Shown: positions 42,421 through 51,307 of the stretch, in pieces
How the letters are laid out: every line of letters starts with the position of its first letter
Numbering within the stretch: the stretch's first letter is position 1
DNA from: Cladorhizidae sp. MBARI D1340-BT2
Taxonomy: Eukaryota > Porifera > Demospongiae > Poecilosclerida > Cladorhizidae
Direction of reading: 5' to 3'
DNA: 64,000 nt
Assembly: GCA_028752905.1 (NCBI GenBank)
Contig: JAQNBH010000014.1
Span: 20,156,990-20,220,989 of the forward strand
The notes under the pieces: generated by a model
The model's database searches: none
The model's input: the letters and a program-made list of their open reading frames with translations, nothing else
Told to the model about the DNA's origin: nothing
Made by a program: the position numbers and the translations under genes

Positions 42421-44748
42421 GGGCTTAATCTCAGTGGATCGTAGCAGCAAGGCTACTCAACCACTTACAATACCCCGTCCTATTCAAGTCATCTGCAAGG
42501 GATCTACAGTATGCGTCATAAAAAACTTGGCATTGCGTTTAAACCGAGCGTTGGTTCAGCATCTAAAGGCATGCAATTTCCTACCGGCTAAAAAGAACGC
42601 ACGAAACGTTCAGATGCTAAACATTTTAAACGCACGACCGTTTAGCCGCTCTAAACGTTTAGACGCACGGAACGTTTATTGTTTTTAGCCGGAATAGATA
42701 GTAGGGAGTTGCACTTCAGGAGTTGAACGTGGCAGTTATCGTGATTTTTATAACAAGAAACAGATTGAAGGCACCAACTGTGTCTGGACTTAGTCTGGCG
42801 GTTTGATAGCAGGAGACCTACAAAGATAACGGCAGCCATCTGAGAGGTAGTGGAACAGAAGATGCGAATTAATGACTGCCTTCCAGCTGCACGAGCACCT
42901 CAAGAACAATGGCTACCCAATGACCATTCTTCGTGTAGAGCCTCACTCGGAGGGTAGCTCGTACTGTCAGTTGGCAAGAGAATTAACTAGGTTCATGTTA
43001 GTCTTGTTTGCTTGGGATTCTTAAGGCTGTATGCTGACTTAATTTAGCTGATAAGGAGACTGTCCATGGGGCTTCTACATGCTTGCTATGGGTGGGGGGC
43101 TCTCCTGATCTAGCTTTTGTTTGTAGTTCCATCCTGTTTGATGCCAGTTGAATTGCCTCCAGACATATTCTGGGATGTGTAAGTCCGTACCTTCACTCTG
43201 TGCAGGCACCCCCCAGCAAGGTGCCCCAGAGCTTTGCCTTGTGGGACAGAGACTGAGTCCAACTCCACGGCTAAAATAAACCAATAACACAACATGAATC
43301 AATTCTTGATGACAATATGTAGCTTTATTAGTACAACAAATTAGTACAACAATAGATAGAGAAGTACCATCCATTCCATTTGTTCTAGCTACCAAACAAA
43401 CAACTAAAACTGAAACTCAAGTATATACTGGCTCGAACAGCTTGTATGGATCGAGCGGATTCCAGTTACACCAAAGTTATATTATAGGGAAACTTACTTG
43501 CTTATAGACTCTTAAAGCTTACAGGCCCTTAAACTCGTACTGAAATAATAATTTATGAAATAACTCCGAAAACAACTCCAATGGACGCTCTCTAAAGAAC
43601 AAGTAACTGTAGTTCTAGCTTGCCCCGCTTTTTTCCTTCAGTTCACGTGGTAGTCGATGCACGCGCTTCTTGGTTTAAAAAAAGTAGCATAAAACGCAGC
43701 GAGCGTTTAAACGCAGCGAGCGTTAACGCAGCAAGCGTCCAAACGCTCTGTACTGTACGTTCGTTAACGTTTCTTTGGCCAACGGTCATGGGTTGCACGT
43801 ACGTTGGGTTTAAACGCAACGCCAAGCTTTTTATGGCGCCTACTGTAGCCCCAGAAATGGCCAAGTTGGATCAAGCCGGCAGCCCAATGAGACCTTTTAC
43901 GTCCTGCAGGCAACCCGCACAGTCGGTGCAGGGAGCCTCCCGAGAGAGACTCCTAAGGCTACTCGCCTTCAATTCCTGGGAATATACGTCGTCGCCTTCT
44001 TGCGTAGATTCTTACTCAGAGGCGTTCAGTCATAATTCAGCAGATGGTAGCTTCACACCATTGGCTATTCAGCCAAGCGCAAATGTCAAATGTCTGAATC
44101 AACGGTTCCTCTCGTACTGAGTTGAATTACTATTGTAATGACACTTCATCAGTAGTGTAAAACTAACCTGTCTCACGATGGTCTACACCCAGCTCACGTT
44201 CCATGTTAGCAGGTGAACAATCCGATGCGTGGTGAATTCTGCTTCACAATAATAGGAAGAGCCAACATCGAAGGATCAAAAAGCAACTTAGCTATGAACG
44301 CTTGGCTGCCATAATCCAGTTATCACTGTGGTAACTTTTCTGACACCTCTAGCCTAAAACTCTTAGAGACTAAAGAATCAATAGGCCATGCTTTCACAGT
44401 TTGTATTCATACTGAAAATCAAAATCAAGCAAGCTTTTACCCTTTTGTTCCACGTGAGATTTCCGTTCTCACTGAGCTTGCCTTAGGAAACCTGCGTTAT
44501 CATTTGACAGATGTGCTGCCCTAGCCAAACTCCCCACCTGACACTGTCTTCGACTCGGATCGGCCCTTGGAGAGGACCTTAAATCCAGAACAAGGCCCAG
44601 TTCCGCCTCATCGAATAAGTAAAGAAACGTTGAAAGTAGCCGGCGCCGAAGCTCCCACCTATTCTACACCTCTCTTGTCTCTTCACAAAGACGGACTAGA
44701 GTCAAACTCAACAGGGTCTTCCTTCCCCGCTGATTCTGCCAAGCCCAA

Positions 44749-44783
<35 letters not shown>

Positions 44784-44817
44784 TACAATGGGAATCTCGT
44801 TAATCCATTCATGCGCA

Positions 44818-44847
<30 letters not shown>
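42421..44847 (-). rRNA. 28S rRNA 3' portion, interrupted by a transposon
   Basis: Minus-strand 28S from near the R2-site region (reverse complement of AAGGTAGCCAAATGCCTCGT at about 44828-44847) to the 3' end near 42421. Conserved blocks such as GATTCTGCCAAGCCCAATCC and GTTCAGTCATAATTCAGCAG are clear. A 1339-bp insertion (42507-43845) splits it about 85 bases from its 3' end. The 5' edge is fused directly to plus-strand 18S at 44848. Confidence 0.93.
42507..43845. mobile_element. Tc1/mariner-like non-autonomous element in 28S
   Basis: TA target duplication (42505-42506 and 43846-43847) and terminal inverted repeats of about 38 bases with four mismatches: CAGTATGCGTCATAAAAAAC at the left and CAGTAGGCGCCATAAAAAGC (reverse complement) at the right, both continuing TTGGCRTTGCGTTTAAACC. 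CAGT ends with TA duplication are typical of Tc1/mariner. No DDE/D transposase frame is present. Subterminal zones contain repeated AAACG-type words (GAGCGTTTAAACGCAGCGAG near 43705-43725). Removing it plus one TA restores continuous 28S (GATCTAGCCCC). Confidence 0.85.
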
Positions 44848-44854
<7 letters not shown>

Positions 44855-44902
44855 TGGGACAGTTGGGGGCATTCGTATTTAATTGTCAGAGGTGAAATTC
44901 TC

Positions 44903-44972
<70 letters not shown>

Positions 44973-45085
44973 AGGGGTTCGAAGACGATCAGATACCGTT
45001 GTAGTCCTAACCATAAACTATGCCGACTAGGGATCGGTGGATGTTAGCGTTTGACTCCATCGGCACCTTATGAGAAATCAAAGTC

Positions 45086-45164
<79 letters not shown>

Positions 45165-46428
45165 GCGGCTTAATTTGACTCAACACGGGGAAACTCACCA
45201 GGTCCAGACATGGTAAGGATTGACAGATTGAGAGCTCTTTTTTGATTCTATGGGTGGTGGTGCATGGCCGTTCTTAGTTGGTGGAGTGATTTGTCAGGTT
45301 AATTCCGTTAACGAACGAGACCTTAACCGATTGCACGCCGTATTCCTAGTACCCGCGGGCAAATTATTCATGAATTAACGAGGTATTTTACTTATTATTT
45401 TTATATCTTCCGTTCTGCAGGGACTCCACCCATGAAACTTGGGTCATATTCAGCCACATGATAGCTCTACTTCCTGTAAAAAAATCGAGCCTTCCTTACC
45501 AACTGGGCAGAACTAACCAGCATTATAAAACCTTGTCATCTTCTTGGGGGTGAATATTTTTTCATATAATACCATACCTTGGTGGACTATCAGTAATGTT
45601 TATGCACCCCCTGCTCCTTTCTGTGCTTCTCTCTTGTTCCCTGCTCCTTCGTCTACTTCTCTCTTGTTCCCTGCCCCTTCGTCAACTTCTCTCGTTCCCT
45701 GTCCCTTCGTCTACTTCTCTCGTCTCTCCAGTATTCAAGTGTTATTCTTATCCTGGTATCTCATGTTTGTGTACAATAAAAACATGGTGAAATATCATGC
45801 TGGAGACCAAGCAAGCTATACCCAAGACTGAGCAAGTTCTACTCTACCCGTGACAGCAAGACCGGAGCTCTACCCAAGACACTCCCTTACATAATTGTGT
45901 TTTATATTATGGTTTTATTCTAGTATGTGTTAGCATTTTCACTCTCTTATAATTTGTTTTTTGTATTATTATGTGTTAGCATTTTGATGGGGAAAACAAC
46001 CCACTGGCTTTGCAGCTGGTGGAGGGTTTGTAAATAGATGCTCCATCTTGTGTTGGCATTATAATGTGTGTATAATAGTGTGAAAATATGAAAATATTCA
46101 TGAATAATTTGCCCGCGGGCACTAGGAATACGGCGTGCAATCGGTTAACCTGCTAACTAGTCCTGCCATTCCCGAATGGTAGCTGACTTCTTAGAGGGAC
46201 AACTGGCTCCGAAGCCAGTGGAAGTTTGAGGCAATAACAGGTCTGTGATACCCTTAGATGTTCTGGGCCGCACGCGCGCTACACTGACAAAGTCAGCGAG
46301 CATGTCCTACGCCGATAGGTGCGGGGAATCTTGTGAAACTTTGTCGTGCTGGGGATTGATTTTTGAAATTCTTGATCATCAACGAGGAATTCCTAGTAAG
46401 CGCAAGTCAGCAGCTTGCGTTGATTACA

Positions 46429-46464
<36 letters not shown>

Positions 46465-46577
46465 AGATTGAATGGTTTAGTGAGGTCTCTGGATCGCCGG
46501 CGCTGCGAGCAGCAATGCTCGCAGTCGCGTGGAGAGAAGCTGGCCAAACTGTGCTATTTAGAGGAAGTAAAAGTCGT
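44848..46577 (+). rRNA. 18S rRNA 3' half, interrupted by a piggyBac-like element
   Basis: Plus-strand 18S beginning mid-molecule (GTGGGACAGTTGGGGGCATT) and running through GAGGTGAAATTCTCGGATTT, GAATTGACGGAAGGGCACCA and TTGTACACACCGCCCGTCGC to the target word at 46565-46577. The 18S 3' end resumes at 51257. Better conserved than the minus-strand copy, but interrupted twice. Confidence 0.95.
45327..46144. mobile_element. piggyBac-like non-autonomous element in 18S
   Basis: TTAA flanks both sides (45323-45326 and 46145-46148). Terminal inverted repeats are 49 bases with one mismatch: CCGATTGCACGCCGTATTCC then TAGTRCCCGCGGGCAAATTA and TTCATGAAT. Removing the element plus one TTAA restores 18S GACCTTAACCTGCTAACTAG. 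TTAA duplication and CC-initial ends are hallmarks of piggyBac. The 818-bp interior has CT-rich 25-bp repeats (CCCTGCTCCTTCGTCTACTTC, about 45610-45720) and no transposase. The TIR differs from the piggyBac end at 7048. Confidence 0.9.
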
Positions 46578-46609
46578 GTCTGTCTCCTCCTAGCCGAGAC
46601 GGCAGTCCT

Positions 46610-49411
46610 ATGCCTAGTGGCGCTACGGGAGGTAGGGGGAGCAGTGGTGCGAACCAAGCTGCTCGACTAGTCGAGCGTATCCAATGGAAACCTCAGTTGG
46701 ACGCTTCGCTGCAAGAAATTATCAATGAGGTTGGGCCCAGATCATCTGGGGCCCCAGAAAAGAGATTTGACCTGTGGAGAAAGCGCCATCCTGAGTTAAT
46801 CACGACCGTTGGTGCGATCGCTGCACGGGTTACAAGAATTCTGAAGAGACAGAAGGAAGAGCCAATAGATTCTCCGGCTCGGGCGGAGAAAGTTGCGGCT
46901 GGAGCACCATCAACTCCGATGAGGCCTTCTGTCACTGATGAAACAGCCGCCGTTGAGCGGGAAGAACAGAGATTGAGCGTCGTTTGTGGGGATGAGTCAG
47001 TGGAGGACACTGATCTTAGACGGGAGCTCCGAACCGAGTTCGAGAGGCAGACTGAGGGAAAGGATGAAGGCAGTTTTGAGAATCGTACAAGGATGCTCTG
47101 CAAGGGTATCTGGAAGGATAGTCCCATAGTGAGAAAGTTTGACGAGGAGATCAAGAGATTGTGGCTAGATGGAGAAAAGAGCTTCTGGCGGCTCAACTGT
47201 CTTGTTTATGCAGGTTCAGTTGTGGTATGCCGGAAGTCCCGGAAACCTCGGCCAGAGAGAGTGGGAATCCCTCTGGGGCAGACGAGTATGAGGATCAGAA
47301 CTGCTAGAGTCAAAGAACTCAGGAAGCTGATCGGTTGGCTTACTTGCGAGGTCACTAGATGCTCGCTCATGCGAAGACCCACCATGAGACAGAAAAGACT
47401 GTCGGTGCGGCTAAGGAAAATGTTCGGTAATAAGACCTTACCTGAATTGAGGGCCTTGCTGGAGAACCATAAAGGTTTGTTGAAGATCAAGACCCTACAG
47501 CTTAGATGCATGAAGAACAAGGAGAAGGAACGAGGTGAGAGAGTGCAATACCAATTGCACGGCCCTCGTAGTCTCATGGCTGGTGGGAGCAGTGTCGGTC
47601 CAAGTAAGAGGCCGAGCGAGTCGGAAGTGAAGAACTTTTGGAGCGGAGTTCTCGGTAAGGAGGCCGAATTTGATTTGCAAGACAATTCAGTATCGGGCTG
47701 GATCAAGAGTTTGAGTTGTGTTACCAAAGACCAAGACCTTTCAGAGTGCGTAAATGAAGTTACCTGGGGTTGTGTTGTAGGAAAGGCACGTCCGTGGAAG
47801 GCAGCGGGCCCAGATTTTATCTCAGCCTTCTGGTGGAAATCCTTCCCCACAGCAGCGTCGGGACTGTATGAGTTGGTGAGCGAGGTGATCCTTAGGGAAA
47901 AGGAGATCCCTGACTGGATGATAATGGGAAGAACAGTTCTGGTGCCCAAGGATGGTTGCCAGGGGGAGCCGAGCCAGTATCGGCCCATCACTTGTTTGAA
48001 TACGAGTTACAAACTTTTCACTGGTTTGCTGACGAGGATTCTCGAGAATCACGTCAATAAGAAACTGCTCCTTCCCATTGAGCAGAAAGCCCTGCGAAAA
48101 GGCAGTCGAGGATGTATTGATGCCCTCTTGGTGGACTCCATGATCGTGCAGGAAGCGACTCGCAAGAGGCGCAACCTTGCCATGGCCTGGATAGACTACC
48201 AGAAGGCATATGATAGAATTCCCCACGGTTGGCTGTTGAAGGTGCTTGAGGCCATCAAAGCAACCAAAGCGCTCATCCGAGTGCTCGCCACCGTGATTTC
48301 GAAGTGGAAATCCGTATTCAGCTTGGGATCGGGCCGGGACGCGGTTCGGGTCCCCATGGTATTTAAGAGGGGGCTTTTTCAGGCGGACTCTTTGTCACCT
48401 TTGCTCTTTGCCCTCTGCATAGCACCTGTTTCATATGCGCTTAAGAAGCAGGAAGGAGTTGGGATTGCTGGCCTTAGGGTTCGAATCTCCCATCTCTTTT
48501 TCATGGACGATTTGAAGGTGTATGCGGAGGAACCGAGAGACTTGGAGCGGTTGATACGTAAAGTGGAAACCGTTTCTAAGGCGGTGGGCATGGAATTCGG
48601 ACTGAGAAAGTGTGCTGTGGCAGAGATAAGAAGAGGACGTCTGGTGGAAGCAAGAGATATACCCTTGCCCGATGGTAGAGAAGTAAGGGCACTCTTGATA
48701 GGTAATACTTACAAGTATCTTGGCGTTGAGCAATCACTGAAACCTGACCGACGTAAGATCAAGGAGAGACTGGCGATGACTTATAGCAAGCGATTGCGCA
48801 TGATCTGGAAATCCCGCCTTAACTCCAAGTCAAAGGTGCAGGCAACGAATGTGTGGGCAGTTTCTTTGTACCGATCTTTCTTTGGCACGATCAAGTGGAC
48901 GAAGAGTGAGCTGGTCCAGCTTGATCGCCTCACACGGAAAATCCTTAGGCAGTATAAGAGTCATCATGCCAACGCATCGTTGGAGAGGCTCTACCTGCCC
49001 CGGGGGTCTGGGGGCCGAGGTTTAATCGGTCTGCAGAACTGCTGGGACAGGGAAGTAGTCTCGACGGCGGTGTATCTGGCTACTGCCAACGATGAGCATT
49101 GCAAGGCTATGTTTCGACACCAGTTGCTCCTCGAGGATGAGTCGAGTTGGAACTTCCTGCATGCTGTGCAAGAAGTACTAGAGAGATATCAGGTGCCCAT
49201 TTCGATCAGAAGAGACGGAGCTGTGCTAGATGGGCGTACGCTCTCATCACAGCGGGCGGCCCAGATGGTACGGGCGGCCCAGGAAGAGCTTGCAACTGAA
49301 AACTTGGAGCGGAAAATCATACACAAGAGTTTATTCCAAACAGTGGAACCTGAAAGGTATGGACGCACTCGCCACAAACTCCTGGCTCAAAAATGGAAGA
49401 TTTCGTGCTGA
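46610..49411 (+). CDS. Element A polyprotein with reverse transcriptase
   Basis: 933 codons from the ATG at 46610. Residues 1-190 are charged and carry no C2H2 zinc finger or Myb motif of the kind found at the N-terminus of R2 proteins. RT motifs follow in order: KAAGPDF (~396), QYRPITCLNTSYKL (~460), AWIDYQKAYDRIP (~525, first catalytic Asp), FQADSLSPLLFALC (~589, usual QGD changed to QAD), FMDDLKVYA (~630, catalytic DD), KYLGVEQ (~702), RLYLPRGSGGRGLIG (~795). The reaction is target-primed reverse transcription of the element's own RNA at the nicked 18S. The frame ends early because of a shift near 49360; the zinc knuckle and endonuclease lie in the overlapping frame. Confidence 0.9.
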   Translation: MPSGATGGRGSSGANQAARLVERIQWKPQLDASLQEIINEVGPRSSGAPEKRFDLWRKRHPELITTVGAIAARVTRILKRQKEEPIDSPARAEKVAAGAPSTPMRPSVTDETAAVEREEQRLSVVCGDESVEDTDLRRELRTEFERQTEGKDEGSFENRTRMLCKGIWKDSPIVRKFDEEIKRLWLDGEKSFWRLNCLVYAGSVVVCRKSRKPRPERVGIPLGQTSMRIRTARVKELRKLIGWLTCEVTRCSLMRRPTMRQKRLSVRLRKMFGNKTLPELRALLENHKGLLKIKTLQLRCMKNKEKERGERVQYQLHGPRSLMAGGSSVGPSKRPSESEVKNFWSGVLGKEAEFDLQDNSVSGWIKSLSCVTKDQDLSECVNEVTWGCVVGKARPWKAAGPDFISAFWWKSFPTAASGLYELVSEVILREKEIPDWMIMGRTVLVPKDGCQGEPSQYRPITCLNTSYKLFTGLLTRILENHVNKKLLLPIEQKALRKGSRGCIDALLVDSMIVQEATRKRRNLAMAWIDYQKAYDRIPHGWLLKVLEAIKATKALIRVLATVISKWKSVFSLGSGRDAVRVPMVFKRGLFQADSLSPLLFALCIAPVSYALKKQEGVGIAGLRVRISHLFFMDDLKVYAEEPRDLERLIRKVETVSKAVGMEFGLRKCAVAEIRRGRLVEARDIPLPDGREVRALLIGNTYKYLGVEQSLKPDRRKIKERLAMTYSKRLRMIWKSRLNSKSKVQATNVWAVSLYRSFFGTIKWTKSELVQLDRLTRKILRQYKSHHANASLERLYLPRGSGGRGLIGLQNCWDREVVSTAVYLATANDEHCKAMFRHQLLLEDESSWNFLHAVQEVLERYQVPISIRRDGAVLDGRTLSSQRAAQMVRAAQEELATENLERKIIHKSLFQTVEPERYGRTRHKLLAQKWKISC

Positions 49412-49928
49412 GACCGAAGCACTGATTGTAGCGGCCCAAGACGGCGTACTCTACACCAAGGCTTATCGAAGGCGGGTGCTCAAAGAAAAGATTTCCGAGG
49501 AATGCCGACTCTGTGGGAAAGAGCCGGAAACAATTGGACAACTGCTCGGCGGGTGCACCGAACTCAACTGGACCCTCCACAAAGAACGGCACGGCCGAGT
49601 TCTTTACCAAGTGTTGCGGGCGCTTTGCAAAAAGTTGAACGTGACCTTGCCAGACTCGCTCAGGTGGAGCGCTGGTGGCTGGAACGGTGTAGGGGTGCTA
49701 GAAAATTCTGAAGTAAAACTCAAGGTAGATCTTAGTCTGCCCACTGATCGTAGCATCAGCGAGAGGCGGCCAGACCTAGTGTTATCATTACGGGAAACCC
49801 GATGCATCCTGATTTTTGAAGTAACATGCGCCTGGGAACCTCTTATTGTGGAAAGGGAAATGGAGAAGAAGAGGAAGTACCGAGAGCTGGCTGCTGACCT
49901 GGCCACCGGGTCACTGTTATACCTTTAG
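49356..49928 (+). pseudogene. Element A zinc knuckle and REL endonuclease domain (shifted frame)
   Basis: Continues the polyprotein in another frame: NSWLKNGRFRAETEALIVAA, the CCHC knuckle (ECRLCGKEPETIGQLLGGC, with His residues in LHKERH), then the restriction-like endonuclease core DRSISERRPDLVLSL, ILIFEVTCAWE and the helix IVEREMEKKRKYRELAADL. RPD and E-V are the PD...E-type active site that nicks the rDNA target. A 16-base deletion after LAADLAT, between two ACCG words, removes AWPDYR present in the minus-strand copy (about 2110-2150) and shifts the frame again. Confidence 0.85.
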
Positions 49929-50546
49929 TGATCGGCGATCTTGGGACGGTGGGTAGTTTCACTTCAGAACTAGCACAAACGGGGATTTTCACGCCACAGG
50001 AGATTTCCAACTTGGTCCGTGAATGTCAGTTCGAGGTCTTGACGAGTGCAGTACGAATCATTCGGAGACAACTTAGCAGCGGGGACTAGTCGTGTAGGAC
50101 GGCAAACACCATGGGGCTCGCCTCTATCTGCGGACCACTGGGTCGGCCATGGAGAGCACACCACGCTTGGGAGTCCTCTGCCCATGGGGTCTGGGTGCGA
50201 TTGGTATACTGTGCGGGATAACCATGGTGTGAGCTGGAAGCGGCCGAATAATTGTTTTTTAGGCAGGGGGAGCTGACGTGGCACTGAAGCGTTGGGGAGG
50301 GGTAACGTAATGGAAAGCTTAGGAGTGGGCCCCTTCGTGGAAGTGCTTGACGGTCCCCAATTGTAGCGCTAACCTCCCCCCGTCCCTTCCGCAGGGTTCG
50401 GTTGTGTAAAGCGGAGCATCAGGGGGAAACCGTGCATCGTGTCCTGACAAAGTGGGCCGAAAGGCTAGTGATTGCACCGGTCGTGCTCAGGCCTTGCGGG
50501 CAGGAAGAGGACGGCGATTATTCTATTCATTTAAAGTAAAAGTCGT

Positions 50547-50633
50547 CCCCCAGTGCTGGGTTCTACCTCATCGTGTTCTGGGGGTGTAACGGTTGGTACA
50601 GACGTTGGTCTGGCACCGGCTAAATAAGAACCC
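50547..50633 (+). ncRNA. HDV-like self-cleaving ribozyme at the 5' end of element C
   Basis: All HDV helices can be drawn. P1: CCCCCAG (50547-50553) with CTGGGGG (50578-50584), 7 bp. P2: GGGTTCT (50558-50564) with AGAACCC (50627-50633), 7 bp, forming the pseudoknot. P3/L3: ACCTCATCGTGTT, a weak stem with a C-rich loop. P4: GGT-A-CAGAC (50595-50603) with GTCTG-GC-ACC (50608-50617), loop GTTG. J4/2 is GGCTAAATA, with C50620 at the catalytic cytosine position. The predicted cut is immediately before 50547, exactly at the 18S/element boundary, as in R2 elements, whose RNA is freed from the rRNA co-transcript in this way. Confidence 0.8.
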
Positions 50634-51256
50634 AACCCCCCCCCCCCCCACTGGCTTGGTTACGCGGGCCAGTGGGGGTCACCCATCTCTGATGGATCTC
50701 TACCTAACACACCTTAACTGATCCTAGGATCTTGGTGAATATGGGGAGTAGAGCAGGTACGCTGTCATCCCTCGGCGCTGGCGGTCTTGGGAAGGGCGGT
50801 GCCACCTTGACTGTGCTTGCGGGCTTTCACGTCTGCCGCCTGTCAAAACTGGATGGTCCTTGCTGGGCTAGTCGACATCGGCTGTATGTTCCCTTCTGGA
50901 GAAAGTGCTGGAGGTTGCGTGGTACCTTTGAGAATTTTAAAGAGAAAATGTGCATGGCAGTGCCGAGGTGTCAAAACCTAAGGTTCAGCCGCCAATACTG
51001 GGCTGGGCCATCCCCGGACGATTGTGGGAGGTGCGGGAATCTGATAGGGTTGCGCACAGGGTTCAGACAATGCCCCTGGACAGGGGGGTATCCCGTTATG
51101 AGTGCGGGCAGAATTTGGCAAGGGAATGAGCGTGAATCCAGCATGGAACCCAGTTGAGTCTGGGGTTGGGTGGTTCAGTCGGCTGCAACTACCCTTCCTT
51201 AGTGCGAATGTCCGGTGGCGGCTAGACCAGAAGCAGTGCTATGGAATGTGCATTTG
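50547..51256 (+). mobile_element. Element C: second insertion at the same 18S site
   Basis: Lies between target words 50534-50546 and 51257-51268 (AGTAAAAGTCGT), directly behind element A. It is 710 bases long. The first 87 bases fold as an HDV-like ribozyme; a C-run and a CCACTGGC/GGCCAGTGG hairpin follow. The only sizeable frame (50740-51157) has a cysteine pattern (DDCGRCG...FRQC) but no RT, so C is probably a non-autonomous or internally deleted element mobilised in trans. The 3' end ATGTGCATTTG faintly resembles that of A. Confidence 0.85.
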
Positions 51257-51302
<46 letters not shown>

Positions 51303-51307
51303 AATTA
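51257..51307 (+). rRNA. 18S rRNA 3' end
   Basis: AGTAAAAGTCGTAACAAGG then TTTCCGTAGGTGAACCTGCG and GAAGGATAATTA: the universally conserved 18S terminus, resuming after elements A and C. Retroelement B sequence follows almost at once, so ITS1 is missing or only tens of bases remain. Confidence 0.95.

Larger units (their letters stand above)
46578..50533 (+). mobile_element. Element A: R2-like (REL-endonuclease) non-LTR retrotransposon inserted in 18S
   Basis: Flanked by AAGTAAAAGTCGT at 46565-46577 and 50534-50546, a 13-base target duplication within the 18S 3' region. The 5' leader before the ATG is only 32 bases and can form a hairpin (GTCTC...GAGAC). One long ORF, then an overlapping endonuclease frame, then about 600 bases of 3' UTR ending ATTCTATTCATTTA without poly-A. 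Full-length in structure but inactivated by a frameshift and a 16-base loss. Known families R7 and R8 also target 18S; whether A belongs to R8 needs phylogeny. Confidence 0.9.

Noticed and set aside
46578..46680. HDV-like ribozyme at the element A 5' end
   Set aside because: Only a simple hairpin could be drawn; P1 and P2 partners were not found.
47206..47991. 261-codon minus-strand frame
   Set aside because: Antisense shadow of the element A reverse transcriptase.
50734..51157. 141-codon frame in element C as a functional protein
   Set aside because: Has cysteines but no RT, nuclease or start-context support; may be coincidental.
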